This document shows positions 40,512-50,900 of a stretch of DNA of 64,000 nt, one piece after another. The notes below the pieces were generated by a model. The model was not told where the DNA came from. It saw only the letters and a program-made list of their open reading frames with translations, and did not search any database. The stretch is from assembly GCA_017590115.1 (NCBI GenBank), contig JAGGNK010011114.1, positions 2,533,733 through 2,597,732 on the forward strand. Direction: 5' to 3'. Both the position numbers and the translations under genes were made by a program. This stretch comes from Montifringilla adamsi (Eukaryota; Chordata; Aves; Passeriformes; Passeridae). The first letter of the stretch is position 1, and each line of letters opens with the position of its first letter.

Positions 40512-40738
40512 ATGAATTTTTGTACTTCACATCAACTACCTAAATTGGAGCAAAATGCATGGCGAACAATAATTTGCAAAAAAAACCCCAAATATTGGAT
40601 AGTCTGTGTGAAGAACAGTACGATGATGACTAACATAATTATCTTTATTAAAAAATAAATTAACAGCTATCTCTAATCCTATATTTCCAGGTTTTTTGAA
40701 ATAGTATTTGAGTTGCAGGTGTGAGGGTGAAATAATTC
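40512..40738. repeat. 225-bp direct duplication, copy 2
   Basis: Second copy of the segment at 39404-39628, starting atgaatttttgt and ending gagggtgaaataatt. Homology stops abruptly at both edges: the left neighbour is aaaacaaaagctag and the right neighbour is catatggcaa, and neither matches copy 1's neighbours. Confidence 0.93.
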
Positions 40739-40790
40739 ATATGGCAATTTATAAACATGGGTTGATTAAATTCCTAATTGAGGAATACCT

Positions 40791-40859
40791 GTTATAACTT
40801 AAGGGATACAGGTATAACTTAAGGAATGCAGGAATTTAAGGAATATAGGTATAACTTAA
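40791..40859. repeat. About 20-bp tandem repeat, 3-4 imperfect copies
   Basis: Units built on tataacttaaggratrcagg run head to tail, one of them shortened to gaatttaaggaatatag. It lies about 50 bp right of copy 2 of the 225-bp duplication. Confidence 0.85.
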
Positions 40860-42209
40860 TTTATATCTGTTTTACGGGTTTAAATACCTGTTTGAGTGAT
40901 CCACTAAGATTTCTTTCCCCCAGAAATGACTGCAGAGAAGCCACAATGCCTCACACATTTTGAAACCAGGTGCTTGCGTGCCCACAAGTGAGAACCTCTT
41001 TGCTGTGAAGCTGTTTTAGGTCTGCAGTCTTTGACATTGCACTTTAAACAAGACTGCTGGCAGCAATCCTGGCTGAAATACACTGCACAAAAAGAGGCAC
41101 AGAAGCCCTGCAAGGCACAAGGTGCAGCTATTACAGACTTTGGGTTTTTGGTGGTTGAAAGGTGCAGTGTTGTTCCCTCGGGACAGCGCTATCTCTTATG
41201 TACATATAATTAATTTGTCTGCCAGTAACAGTTATTAAACAAAGGAACAGGAATTGTTTCTGCTGAATGGCTTGACCTGGGAGTAAAGCCAATTTAAGAA
41301 GCATCTGATTAAAATATGCTAAGGTCACAGATCACTATAAAATATGAAGCGGGGAGGAAAAAGGCAGAAATTTACTCATGAGGAAGATTGAATTCTACTG
41401 ATTTTTTTTTTCTTTTGTGCTGGCAGCAGCTTTCAGGTGTAAAGAATGCAAAGTGCTCATTCTGAGGAGTGTTTTCCTAGAGACATTTCAGTGTCACTTT
41501 GCACTGAATCCATGCATATATCATGGATGCTGTACATATCATGGATGATGTAAGAATACAAATACAAAGAACATTTGTAAGTTTTAATTTCTTTACCAGA
41601 CAGAATGGAATCTTACAGGCAAGGAGAGAAATATCCTTACATCTTTCTGGGGATATTCTTACAGTAGTGGTAATGGGGTCCAATCACAAGAAGAGCTTTT
41701 ATCCCTCATTAGAGCCTTTCTCAATCTTATTTTTCTCTTCCCTCAGGTGCCAGCAGCACAGAGAAAACAGAGAAAACCTGCTCTGCATGTACAGTAATAC
41801 CCTTTAGTTTTGAGAGCTGCTCACTTAAGTGGTGTCTTTTTATTATGACAAAAAGTATGCCTGAAGTTCAGTGGAAATATGAATCAAAAATACAGTCTAA
41901 TTTTTAGAAGCCTTTTTGGGCTGAGTTGGTGTCCAAGAAGTTACAGAGAGGCTCAGGAGAGAGAGAGGATGCTACAGACATACAGAATGCTACAGAATGT
42001 ATGGCCTTGGAAATACTAATAAACAACCAGAGCTGCTGAAGGTGGTTTCATTGCTCTGAGGAATTTTGAAGGAAACCTACATTACAAAATTTGCTGGTAA
42101 ATGGGGTGTCACAGTGTAAAAAAAAAAGGGAAAAGCTGTGTAAACACTTTCCAAAGGAACGGAGAACAGTTCCAAGATGCAAGGATGTGTGAGGGCATTG
42201 AGGTGAGCC
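40860..42209. other. Intron 3 stretch, no gene seen
   Basis: Contains a small atatcatggatg repeat pair at 41517-41552 and little else that stands out. Confidence 0.55.
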
Positions 42210-42340
42210 AGTAGCATTTTAAGGAAAGACTGGACACAGCCCAGTGCCATGGTGTCATTGACATGGTGCTGGGAGGTGATAAGCTGGGCTTGATGGTCTC
42301 AGAGTTCTTTTCCAGCCTAATTGATGCTTTGATTCCCTTT
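42210..42340 (+). mobile_element. CR1 LINE 3'-end fragment, sense strand
   Basis: Taaggaaagactggacac, cccagtgccatggtgtcatt, gggcttgatggtctcagag, ttcttttccagcctaattga and a terminal tgctttgattc match the 3' end of avian CR1 in sense orientation. It is diverged and strongly 5'-truncated. Confidence 0.8.
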
Positions 42341-45300
42341 CCAACACACCTGGCCAGCCAAAGGTCATCATCCTGTGATGACCAGGTCCAGCTTCAGGAC
42401 TTTGTACCTGTTAAAACACAAGCAAATCTATGTCCCTGCAGGGACTGGAGGATTTTCTCAAAATCCTGGAAGTGAAGAATGGGTCCTGATATGAGAAATA
42501 AAATATTGATTAGCTCAATGAACTCAGCTGCTGCTGCTGCTCAGGTGACAGTGGGAATTGTTTGCAAAGCCCCTCTAAGAGTGGCCACTTCCATGGGGAG
42601 TGCTTCCCTGTGCTGGGCACAGGAGGTTTGTCCTGAGCTGCTCTCATCTGTCTCGTTAGTGCACACACTGAGGATGTGTTATCTGTGAGCTGCACAGGTT
42701 TGTGGTTGAATTCCCTCCTTTGTGGATGCTTAGTGCCTCAGTGACATTTCACCCCTGGGCTGTTTTAATGAGGAGCAGAGGAACAAAGAGAGGAAACAAT
42801 CAATGGCTGGGTGCTGGTCAGCCAATGCCATGGATGTGAAATCCACTTCCAGCGTGCTGTGATGCTCCAGCCCTGGCTAAAAAAGCACAAAAAACAGAGC
42901 TCCTGCAGGGCTGGGCAGTGCCAGGCACTTTCTAAATGAAGTTTTCCTGACCTTGTGCAGGAGATGGGCCCTGTCGAGCCTGGAGTGCTGGGGCTGGGAC
43001 ATCCCCAGTTCAGGCTCCACTTGTTCCTTCGTATTTACAGCTGGGAATTGCAGAGATTGCTCTGTGTGCAGGGGGCTGCAGGAGCTGAATGCTAAAATGC
43101 TCCTATTTGCTAACAGATTTATGTTTTAATTTGAAATTAATTCCAGTTTAAATTAATAATTTAACCCTTAATTAGGAGCATGTTTTCATCCCAAGCAGAT
43201 TAGTCAAGATGAGGCAAAATTCACTTTGCTGTAGAAAAGACAATCACATTCCTTTATTCAGACTGTTGCATGCATTTGTTTTCCTCTCACTGAATTAACT
43301 TTCCCTGCTCTCTGCCTCTGAGACAGACTCAGCAGTTAGAGCTTAAGGAAGTTCATTTTCACACAGTAACAAGGACAACCAGTCCTGAAATTCTGACTAA
43401 CAGGTGACTCAATAAAGTCATCCTGGCATCACACCCAAATAAGAGGGACTGAAATCAGAATAAATGCATTTTTAAAATGCTGCAGTTGGGAGTTACCACA
43501 GGAGTCACCAGAGCCAACAGGCTTGAGGAGATCTTTCTAAAAAAAAGCAAAACCAGCCAGCCTTGCTGTGCTGTTTATATCACATATATAGAAACTCCCA
43601 AAGTTTCCTTGACTCACTTTTAGTGTGCTAACAGTTTTTTTTCTTCCTCGCCCATTGCATCTACTTCCTCCTGCATTGTTCCCCATTGTGAGGGAAAGAA
43701 AAAATTCTTAGTTTTTGTAAGAAACTGTTGAGTAAAATCAACTGCTGTTCACAGCTGGTTTCCATGCTAAAATTAGAGATTCTGTGAAGACTTTCTATGC
43801 TAATTCCTATGATTTTTTTCAACCTAATTGAAACCAAAGCCATGGTACTTGCCTCAAAAAGCCAAAGCTTCTTCTATCAGTACATGTAATCCAATTTGTC
43901 TGACAGAGAAATTAATGGCTTTTGAAGTAACAACTTTATTTTTTCTCTATTACATATCAGAATTTTAAAAAATTATTAGGAAAGGAATAATTGTAGTAAG
44001 TACATCAGCAATATTTTTCATTGGCACCTCCAGTTCTGATCTTCAGTTTCAAGTGTAAATGCATTTTTTTTTCTCCTTTGGGCTGCAGTGGTGAGTAATC
44101 TGAAATTGGTCTGACAGACAAAGGCAGAAAGTGCAAGACAGCCTGAGGGGAAGACATGAGATTGGGATGCCCTTGCTAGGGCACATTGGGACAGCAGGAA
44201 TCTGACTGGCTCACCCTCCCACTGACCATCACCACCTCTTCTTAAATGAGGTCCATCAGTTTTCCTCTGAGGGATGAAAGAGACATTGATTAATGGAGCA
44301 GCTTCTCTTCTTTACCCCTCTGAATCTGTGTTCTTCTAATACAAGCTTGCTTACTTGTGTTAAATTCATTGCTTTATTAAAATACTGGTGGTAGGGTCTT
44401 TCTTTTTGGTCCTTGCATTAAGCTAGCATATATATTTATTAAATTATTCTGCTGTATAGAATCATAAACATATCATTGTCTCATGGATGTAAAAGTGTCC
44501 CCTCAAGCTGGTTAACCAAAACCATTGGAATTTTATATCTGTAGCAATTTTCCATGAGAAGTTTTGGTGGAATTTCTCTGTATTAATGAGGCAGGTGAAG
44601 TGTGATATTTATTCCTTATTGCGTTTGCTTAGTTATTACTGCTGGTAAGAAGGAGACTGGCATCTTTTCTGCCTGGCTTGCTGTCTCAGGGCTGGGAACA
44701 GAGGCAGGAAAGTCCACTGGATATTCCTCTGTCAGCCGAAGGGCCACCAGAGGGGCTTGCTCCGGGTGTCTCCTGGGGCAGCACATGGGAGGGAATGGCA
44801 TTTGAGTCATAAAAGGCTGCAAAAATAACAGCTACACAAAAAAAACCCCAAACCCAGTTGTTTCCTGCTGCATTTCCTCCTGGTGGAGGGCTGTAAGAAG
44901 GACTTGGGTTTCCTTTATTTCCTCCAGTTAAATGGGAACCCCCAGACCCCCTGGCAGCCTTTGAGGAGAGTGGAACAGCAGAAGTGCCAGCTGGACGGGC
45001 TGTGCCAGGTCGGGCAGGACCGTGCTGCTCACACAAGGTCACTTGTAGCAGTTCTGCTATTCTTTAGCAATTCCTACAATTCTGCTGTAACAGATTGTCT
45101 GCTGGGGCCGTGACTCAGAGGCTCAGACTCTGGGTTGTTTCCTCAGGGCTTGCAGGAGAGAACTCGGAGCAGGAGCTGTCTTTGCCAGCTGCTTTGCCGC
45201 AGCCTGGAAGTCGGAGGGAGCAGCAGCCAAGCGCTGCCGTTTGCCAGGGCTGGGAAGTGCTGAAGGGTGGCTGAGATTGGCACTTCCCTGTGAAACCCTT

Positions 45301-46131
45301 CCTGCTCCTCCTGCTGTCCCTTGTTGGAGGAGGCTGTCCCTTTTTAGGATGTTTCAGAGAAGAGCAGAGTAGTTGTTCTCTCAGCATTCGCCAGAGCATT
45401 TCACTCAGGTGTTTGGCATCAGGAGCTAGCCAACCAGTCTGCCTTGCCCAGGTGTTTATTTAGGTTTTGGTAACAGACAATAACAATCCCTCCCTCCTCC
45501 ATCACTTGCAAAGATGCTGGCATATCTCTTCAGACCTTTTCCCCACGTCAGGCTGCCCATCTAAAGACTTTGTTAATCCAAAAAAAAAAAAAAAAAAATT
45601 TTGCTTGCACAGGTAATGCAAGCAGCTCATGGACATGATCATTCAAAAATGGAAGAGATCTTTCTCTGTTCAGGTTATTTTCTTGGTTTTGGCTTGCTTG
45701 CTTCTGACCTGATGGACTGAAGAGAGGTAGTTTACAATCAGTGTGCCCTTTTAAGAAAATGTTAGCAGCAGAGAGAGGATAAAGTTAGTTTCTTATGCAG
45801 GGTAGAACGAATGTTTTGGTAAATTAAGCAGAAGAGAAGGAAAAGGAGTGAAGTTCTCAAAAATGAAGCATAGAAAATGCTTCTTCTGAGTGGTGCAATA
45901 CACTATTTTTGTTTTCCAGGCAAAATTAAATGCAAATCCAAGTTGATGCATGAATTCCATTCTACCAAGACGTTTTATTTCTGTCAGCTCTGATTATGAG
46001 AAAAATCTATAATTTTAGAACGTAAATGTCTGCACACTGTGATCCCCATATGGGTAGGTTCCAGGGCAGTAGTCACATGTTAGAATCAAGATGTCCATGG
46101 AATTTAAAACTCTATCCCTGTTACTTTGCAG
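42341..46131. other. 3' end of intron 3, GC-richer patch, no gene seen
   Basis: Includes an AT-rich inverted-repeat stretch at 43097-43181, an A19 run at 45580-45598 and a GC-richer patch at about 44690-45420. The intron ends in a moderate pyrimidine tract, ctctatccctgttactttgc, before the exon 4 acceptor. Confidence 0.6.
45580..45598. repeat. A19 homopolymer
   Basis: A run of 19 A followed by ttttgc. No retrocopy was recognised upstream of it. Confidence 0.9.
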
Positions 46132-46287
46132 CCTGTCGAGCTGGGTTCTACAAAGCCTCTGCTGGCAATGTGAAGTGTGCCAAATGCCCCCCTCACAGCT
46201 CCACCTACGAAGATGCATCTCTGAACTGCAGGTGTGAAAAGAATTACTTTCGCTCTGAGAAAGACCCTCCATCCATGGCTTGCACCA
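46132..46287 (+). CDS. EPHA3: EPHA3 exon 4: cysteine-rich/EGF-like region
   Basis: This 156-bp coding exon starts after a tttgcag acceptor and ends before a gtgagt donor. It enters with two bases of a split alanine codon and leaves with one base of a split arginine codon. It encodes about 52 residues: CRAGFYKASAG, then a CAKCPPHSS motif, a CRCEKNYFRS motif and DPPSMACT. Six cysteines are visible, spaced as in the EGF-like module between the ephrin-binding domain and the fibronectin repeats of Eph receptors. This module forms part of the stalk used in receptor clustering (family knowledge). The SSTYEDASLN segment differs from the recalled human form, as expected for an orthologue. Reading past the donor meets a stop after two codons, so retention would truncate the protein. 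Confidence 0.95.
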
Positions 46288-46777
46288 GTGAGTAGCTCAT
46301 TCTGCTCGGGGCTGTCATTCTTGCTGCTCCATCTGTCCCTCCACATCAGCTCGCCTGCTTGCTTCCTCTCATGTCCCACTGCAGTCAGCCATCCACTCCC
46401 TCTCGTGTCTTCTTGAGTGTTGGACAGGCTGCTGGAAATTGGTGGGCTGGGTTTGTGTCTTTTCTGATTTCATTTTCTCCTTCTTGTACCCTGTCAGACT
46501 CGAGAAGGAGAAATAGGATTTTTTTTTTTTTGTTGCTGGCAGTACTCAGCCCTCAATCCTGAACTGCACCCTGAGGGGACTCTCTATTTATAAGAAAACA
46601 TGGTTCTTGTTAGCCTAGGTCTGTAATCTAGTGAATACTGCAGGAGTCTCCACAGGAAATAACCAGAAGAGTTTGGCTATTAATGATTTTTTACTTTTAT
46701 ATTTCTACACCCTCGTTACTCCCATTTTGGAGCACCCTTGGGGAGAAAAATCTCACTCCCTGATTTCCCTTTCCCAG
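46288..46777 (+). other. EPHA3: EPHA3 intron 4
   Basis: A 490-bp GT-AG intron joining exons 4 and 5 in phase 1. It contains a T run near 46520-46531 and is otherwise unremarkable, with no repeat recognised. Confidence 0.93.
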
Positions 46778-47113
46778 GACCGCCATCCGCCCCGAGAAAC
46801 GTCATCTCCAACATCAACGAGACCTCCGTGATCCTGGACTGGAGCTGGCCCCTGGACACGGGGGGCAGGAAGGACGTCACCTTCAACATCGTCTGCAAGA
46901 AGTGCGGTGGCAGCAGCCGGCCGTGCGAGCCCTGTAGCGACAGCGTGCGCTTCCTGCCGCGCCAGAGCGGCCTCACCAACACCACGGTCACCGTGGTGGA
47001 CCTGCTGGCACACACCAACTACACCTTCGAGATCGACGCGCTCAACGGCGTCTCGGAGCTCAGCACGCTCTCCAGGCAGTTTGCTGCTGTCAGCATCACG
47101 ACTAACCAGGCTG
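46778..47113 (+). CDS. EPHA3: EPHA3 exon 5: first fibronectin type III domain
   Basis: This 336-bp exon lies between a ccctttcccag acceptor and a gtgagtg donor and encodes about 112 residues. It opens by completing the arginine codon shared with exon 4 (R-PPSAPRNVIS). The FNIII signature tryptophans are in ILDWSWPLDTGG. The Eph-specific four-cysteine insert is CKKCGGSSRPCEPC, and the domain ends in RQFAAVSITTNQA. Three N-glycosylation sequons are visible: NET, NTT and NYT. The exon is strikingly GC- and CpG-rich compared with the introns and with exon 4, with C or G at most third codon positions. It has no frameshift or stop. An LTR-type repeat begins about 115 bp downstream of its donor. Reading through the donor gives 22 extra residues and then a stop near 47181. 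Confidence 0.96.
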
Positions 47114-47229
47114 GTGAGTGTCTCTCTGCTCCAAGCTGCTGGGGTTTGTGCGGCTGTTGTGTTTGTGTTGCCCCCAGGTGAAGGCAGGAAGGATGAGTCT
47201 GGCTCCATGTGGTGTTTTCGGGGTCCCCC

Positions 47230-47612
47230 GTCGTAGGGAGGAAAGGTGAATCTGACTCTATGTTCTTAGAAGGCTAATTTGTTATTATATCATATCATAT
47301 TACAGAATGCTGTACTAAAACTATACTAAAAAACAGAAAGGATGCTTACAGAAGGCTTCACAAGATACTAGTGAAAACTCGTGACTCCTTCCAGAGTCCG
47401 ACACAGCTGGACAGTGGCTGGTCATTAAGTTAAAACAACTCACATGAAACCAAACAACCACCTGTTGGGTATCTCCAAATCACATTCCAAGGCAGCAAAA
47501 CACAGGAGAAGCAAATGAGATGATATTGTTTTCCTTTTTCTCTGAGGCTTCTCAGCTTCCCAGGAGAAGAAATCCTGGCAAAGGGAGTTTTCCAGAAAAT
47601 ATGACGGTGACA
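47230..47612 (+). mobile_element. Songbird LTR-type repeat, copy 1 of tandem pair
   Basis: Starts around cgtcgtagggaggaaa and runs through agaaggctaattt, an AT-rich tata/atta part, gtgactccttccagagtcc, gacacagctgg, ggagaagcaaatgagat, tctgaggcttctcagcttcc and tcctggcaaagg, ending near tatgacggtgaca. The same order of blocks occurs at 47613-47980 and 54150-54515. From memory this is a common passerine solo LTR family. The family name is not assigned. A shorter related piece (gaaggatgagtctggctcc) lies just upstream at about 47186-47210. Confidence 0.8.
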
Positions 47613-47980
47613 GCTCCATGTTCTCAGAAGGCTAATTTATTATTTTATGATACTTTATTATATTAAAGAATACTATACTATGGTAAAGAATACAGAAAGA
47701 ATACTTACAGAAAGCTAAAAAGATAATAATGAAAACTTGTGACTCTTTCCAGAGTCCTGACACAGCTTGGCACTGGTTGGCCAATGAGACAAAACAACTC
47801 ACACCAGAATCCAATGAAACAATCTTCTGTGGGTAAACAATCTCCAAACACATTCCACATGAGCACAACACAGGAGAAGCAAATGAGATAAGAATTGTTT
47901 TCCTTTTTCTCTGAGACTTCTCAGCTTCCCAGGAGAAAAATCCTGGGTGAAGGGATTTTTCAGAGAAAGTGAATGCCACA
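47613..47980 (+). mobile_element. Songbird LTR-type repeat, copy 2 of tandem pair (5'-truncated)
   Basis: Begins directly at ctccatgttctcagaaggct, without the first 30 or so bases of the element, and ends gtgaatgccaca. It shares cttgtgactctttccagagt, tggcactggttggccaatga, ggagaagcaaatgagataag and tctgagacttctcagcttcc with the other copies. It directly abuts copy 1 with no unique sequence between them. Confidence 0.82.
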
Positions 47981-50900
47981 TGCACTTTTGTTTCTTCTCC
48001 CTGATTTGCAGGATTTGCTCTGTGCCAGGGTGACTAATTGTCTTGGATATTGCCATAAAAGTAAAAGCAGGAACAAACCCGGTGTGTTTCTGTCAAAGAA
48101 CCTGGCAGCATGACTGTTATGATTAACTCCCAGTTCCCAGTTAATAGTCTCTAATAGCAGGCTCACATGATTCCTTAGCCAGAATGTGTTTTATTAATAA
48201 AACCAGATTTTAATAAAACACTCATTTCAATAATCTCCAACGTAAATTACTGTAGTAATCTTAGTGATTAATTTTGATTAAATAGAAGTGAAAAAAGGCT
48301 TTGATGTTAGACACATAAAAAGCTAACATTAAATTAGAGTGGTTGAAAACACAGCTTTTTTTTTTTTTTCCCTCCTTTACAAGTTGTCTCACCAACTCTG
48401 AATTATTGCCAGCATGATGGGGGTGTGAAGCTGAATGCAGAATTAGATCGTGGTGTCACAGTTGATGGGGTACAAAAGGGCTGCTCTCCTTCTGTGGAGG
48501 CTTAGGAAAGCCTTTGAGGCCCTGCATGAGCACAGCAGTGTGCCCTGGCTGTTGGATCAGAGCCTTTGTCATCTCTGCACTGTTCTGCCATTTGCTTCTC
48601 ATTTGAGATGGCTCCATTTATCTGAGAGTTGTGAAGAATCTAGGCTCTTCCCTGGCATTTGGTCGGGTGTGAAATTTTTAGGAGCAGTGTGTGCCAGTGA
48701 GGAGAGAGACTCGATGCTGCAATTTCTGTGCCTGTGCTCCATGCAGCTTCCATCAGGAGGCTTTGTACAGAAAACATGCATGTGTTCAGTAAGCCTCCTC
48801 CCACGTCCTCCCATCCCACACCACGTCCCCAAAATACTTCCAGTTCTGTCTTCCTGAAACCACAGACCCGTTAACGTTGTTCTCAGTAACGTTGTTCCTC
48901 CTGGTGGGCTGTGTTATTGCAATGTTTTTCACTGTAGGGGTGTATGTTTTCTCCTTAAATCACAGATCAGCTGTAGTGGGAGGCATAAAAATGTGAGAAC
49001 AGGCTATTTCCTGACCCCAGTCACTACACTTCCCAGTGCTCTGGGGGGCTGTCTAGCTGTGCAGTAGGCAGACAGAGGTGAATCTGCCCAATTCTGCCCT
49101 GGAACCTGCATTTTACCTCCATTCAATTTGTTGCTGTTATAGTTCATTGTTTTGGATTTTCGGATCAGTGACTTGGAGCGTCCTTGTTGAGTTGCCCTCT
49201 TTTTTTCTGTTTCTCAGATCAAAGGTGTTGCTTTTCAGCCTGTTCATCAGCACAGCAGTTAGAAATCACCTGAGGACTGTCCAAAAAAATAAACTGTCCA
49301 GGATCAGGGATGTTCTTTCTCTGCAGAGGCCTCCTGCTTTTCAGCATGCTTCCCTAGGGCCCAGAGCTGCTGCCTTTGCACTGCAAGGTAGATTTTGATT
49401 TTGGTGTGGAACACACATACCTGGGATGTGGCAAAGTCAAAAGCATTTCTGGCAATAGCAGCTCTGTTCACTCAGCCCACAGGCTGCTTAAGCAGTTTAT
49501 TTTCTGCATTTATGCATGGCCCATTTTTTCTTTAAGTACATTTAGGTGATGTGGGTTAGTACAGGCTTAATTGTACTGTCTCTTGATCATGCCAGTTGGT
49601 TTACGGTATTAGAATTCCCTTAGAAACTCTGCAAGTTGTTAAAATTAGACCTTAAGTATGTATATAAGCAGTCTCTTGAAGTATAATTACAAAAACATAA
49701 TTGGCATTGCATTCCTTCACTGGTCAGCTCACACAAGGGATACATCAGAAGAACATTTTTAGCTTTCTAAGGTCTAGAATGCTGTCCCAGGAGAGCTTTT
49801 CTACAGCTTTATCCTTAATTTCCATGTACCATATCCAAATGGCTCTGGGCTGCCGTGAGGGGTCACAAATCCAGGTTAGACCAGAGGGGCCATGGGGCAG
49901 GGCAAGCAGAAGGAGCAAAATGAAAACCCTGCAGAGGGTAGTTGGGAACAAGGGGGTCAAGTCTATGACCCTCTTTTTGCAACAGCATTTTCCTGGCAGC
50001 TGCTCCACATCAATCTGAATATTCTGTCTCAAAACATCAACTTTGCATCTTCCTGAACTCTACCCCTTCCATTTTTAGTGATGATTCAGTCTTCATGCTT
50101 CCAGCAAAATTATTATTAACATCAAAGTTTTGTGAAAGTAATTAAATTTTCTGTATTTTCCCAACCTACTCCTGCCAATCCCCAAGTATTTTCCTTTTTC
50201 CCCCCAATACCTCACTTCTTTATTGCATTGATGATAAAATAGATTGTTTTCTTTTGATCACTAAAAGCACACTGTAACAGCTTTAAATGGAGCTTAGCTG
50301 TTAAGAATTTCAGGCCTTTCAACCCAAGGTCTCAACAGTGCAGCTGCAAAGGTGGTAGCAACTAAATTCAGCTACAATAAGGCAATGTCAGCAATAAACC
50401 AATTCCAAGGAGTTTTGTGCTGTCACATCTCCTGGCATCAGCAGAGGAACAAAGGGGACGTGTTGTAGCAAGAGACTTCTTCAAATCCTGTCCTCAGCTC
50501 ACCACAGCTCTTCCACACAATTTAGGTAGGATGCAGACAGGTGCCAAAAGCAAATAAATTGCGGAATAAAGAGGAATCCCTGAAGATGAAACTCAGAAGG
50601 CTTTTTGTGGGCTAAATTTCAGCTGGAAATGTCAGTGCTTTCCTAATAGCTCTAGAAAGTGATTATGCTTCTCAATTCAGAGACTAAAAGTGCCTAACCC
50701 TGAGTTTTGGCTTCTCCACAGATCAGTTGTGCGCCTGCAAAATTTTGATTCCTTTCTCTGTCAGGGACTTTTCCTAGAGGTAGCTTAGAGAGCAGCCACC
50801 CCTGCATCCAAATTGAGGCATGCTATGCAAAGCTACATTATAAATAATAACAAAACCCCAAGTCTGCTTTATATCACCTCAAGCTTCCCTAGAGAAGCAG

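Larger units (their letters stand above)
1..46131 (+). other. EPHA3: EPHA3 intron 3 (3' part)
   Basis: Everything upstream of exon 4 reads as one AT-rich intron ending in ttactttgcag. The large exon for the ephrin-binding domain, which is next upstream in EPH genes, is not found in it, so the intron is longer than 46 kb. No other gene is supported. Reading frames in it are short, lack recognisable domains and often run through repeats. Confidence 0.85.

Noticed and set aside
39404..40738. LTR retrotransposon with the 225-bp copies as LTRs
   Set aside because: The copies lack clear TG...CA ends, and the 880-bp spacer shows no primer-binding site, polypurine tract or coding remnant.
46753..47208. 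151-codon minus-strand frame opposite exon 5
   Set aside because: It is a shadow of the GC-rich EPHA3 coding frame on the + strand. Few stops occur because of the GC bias.
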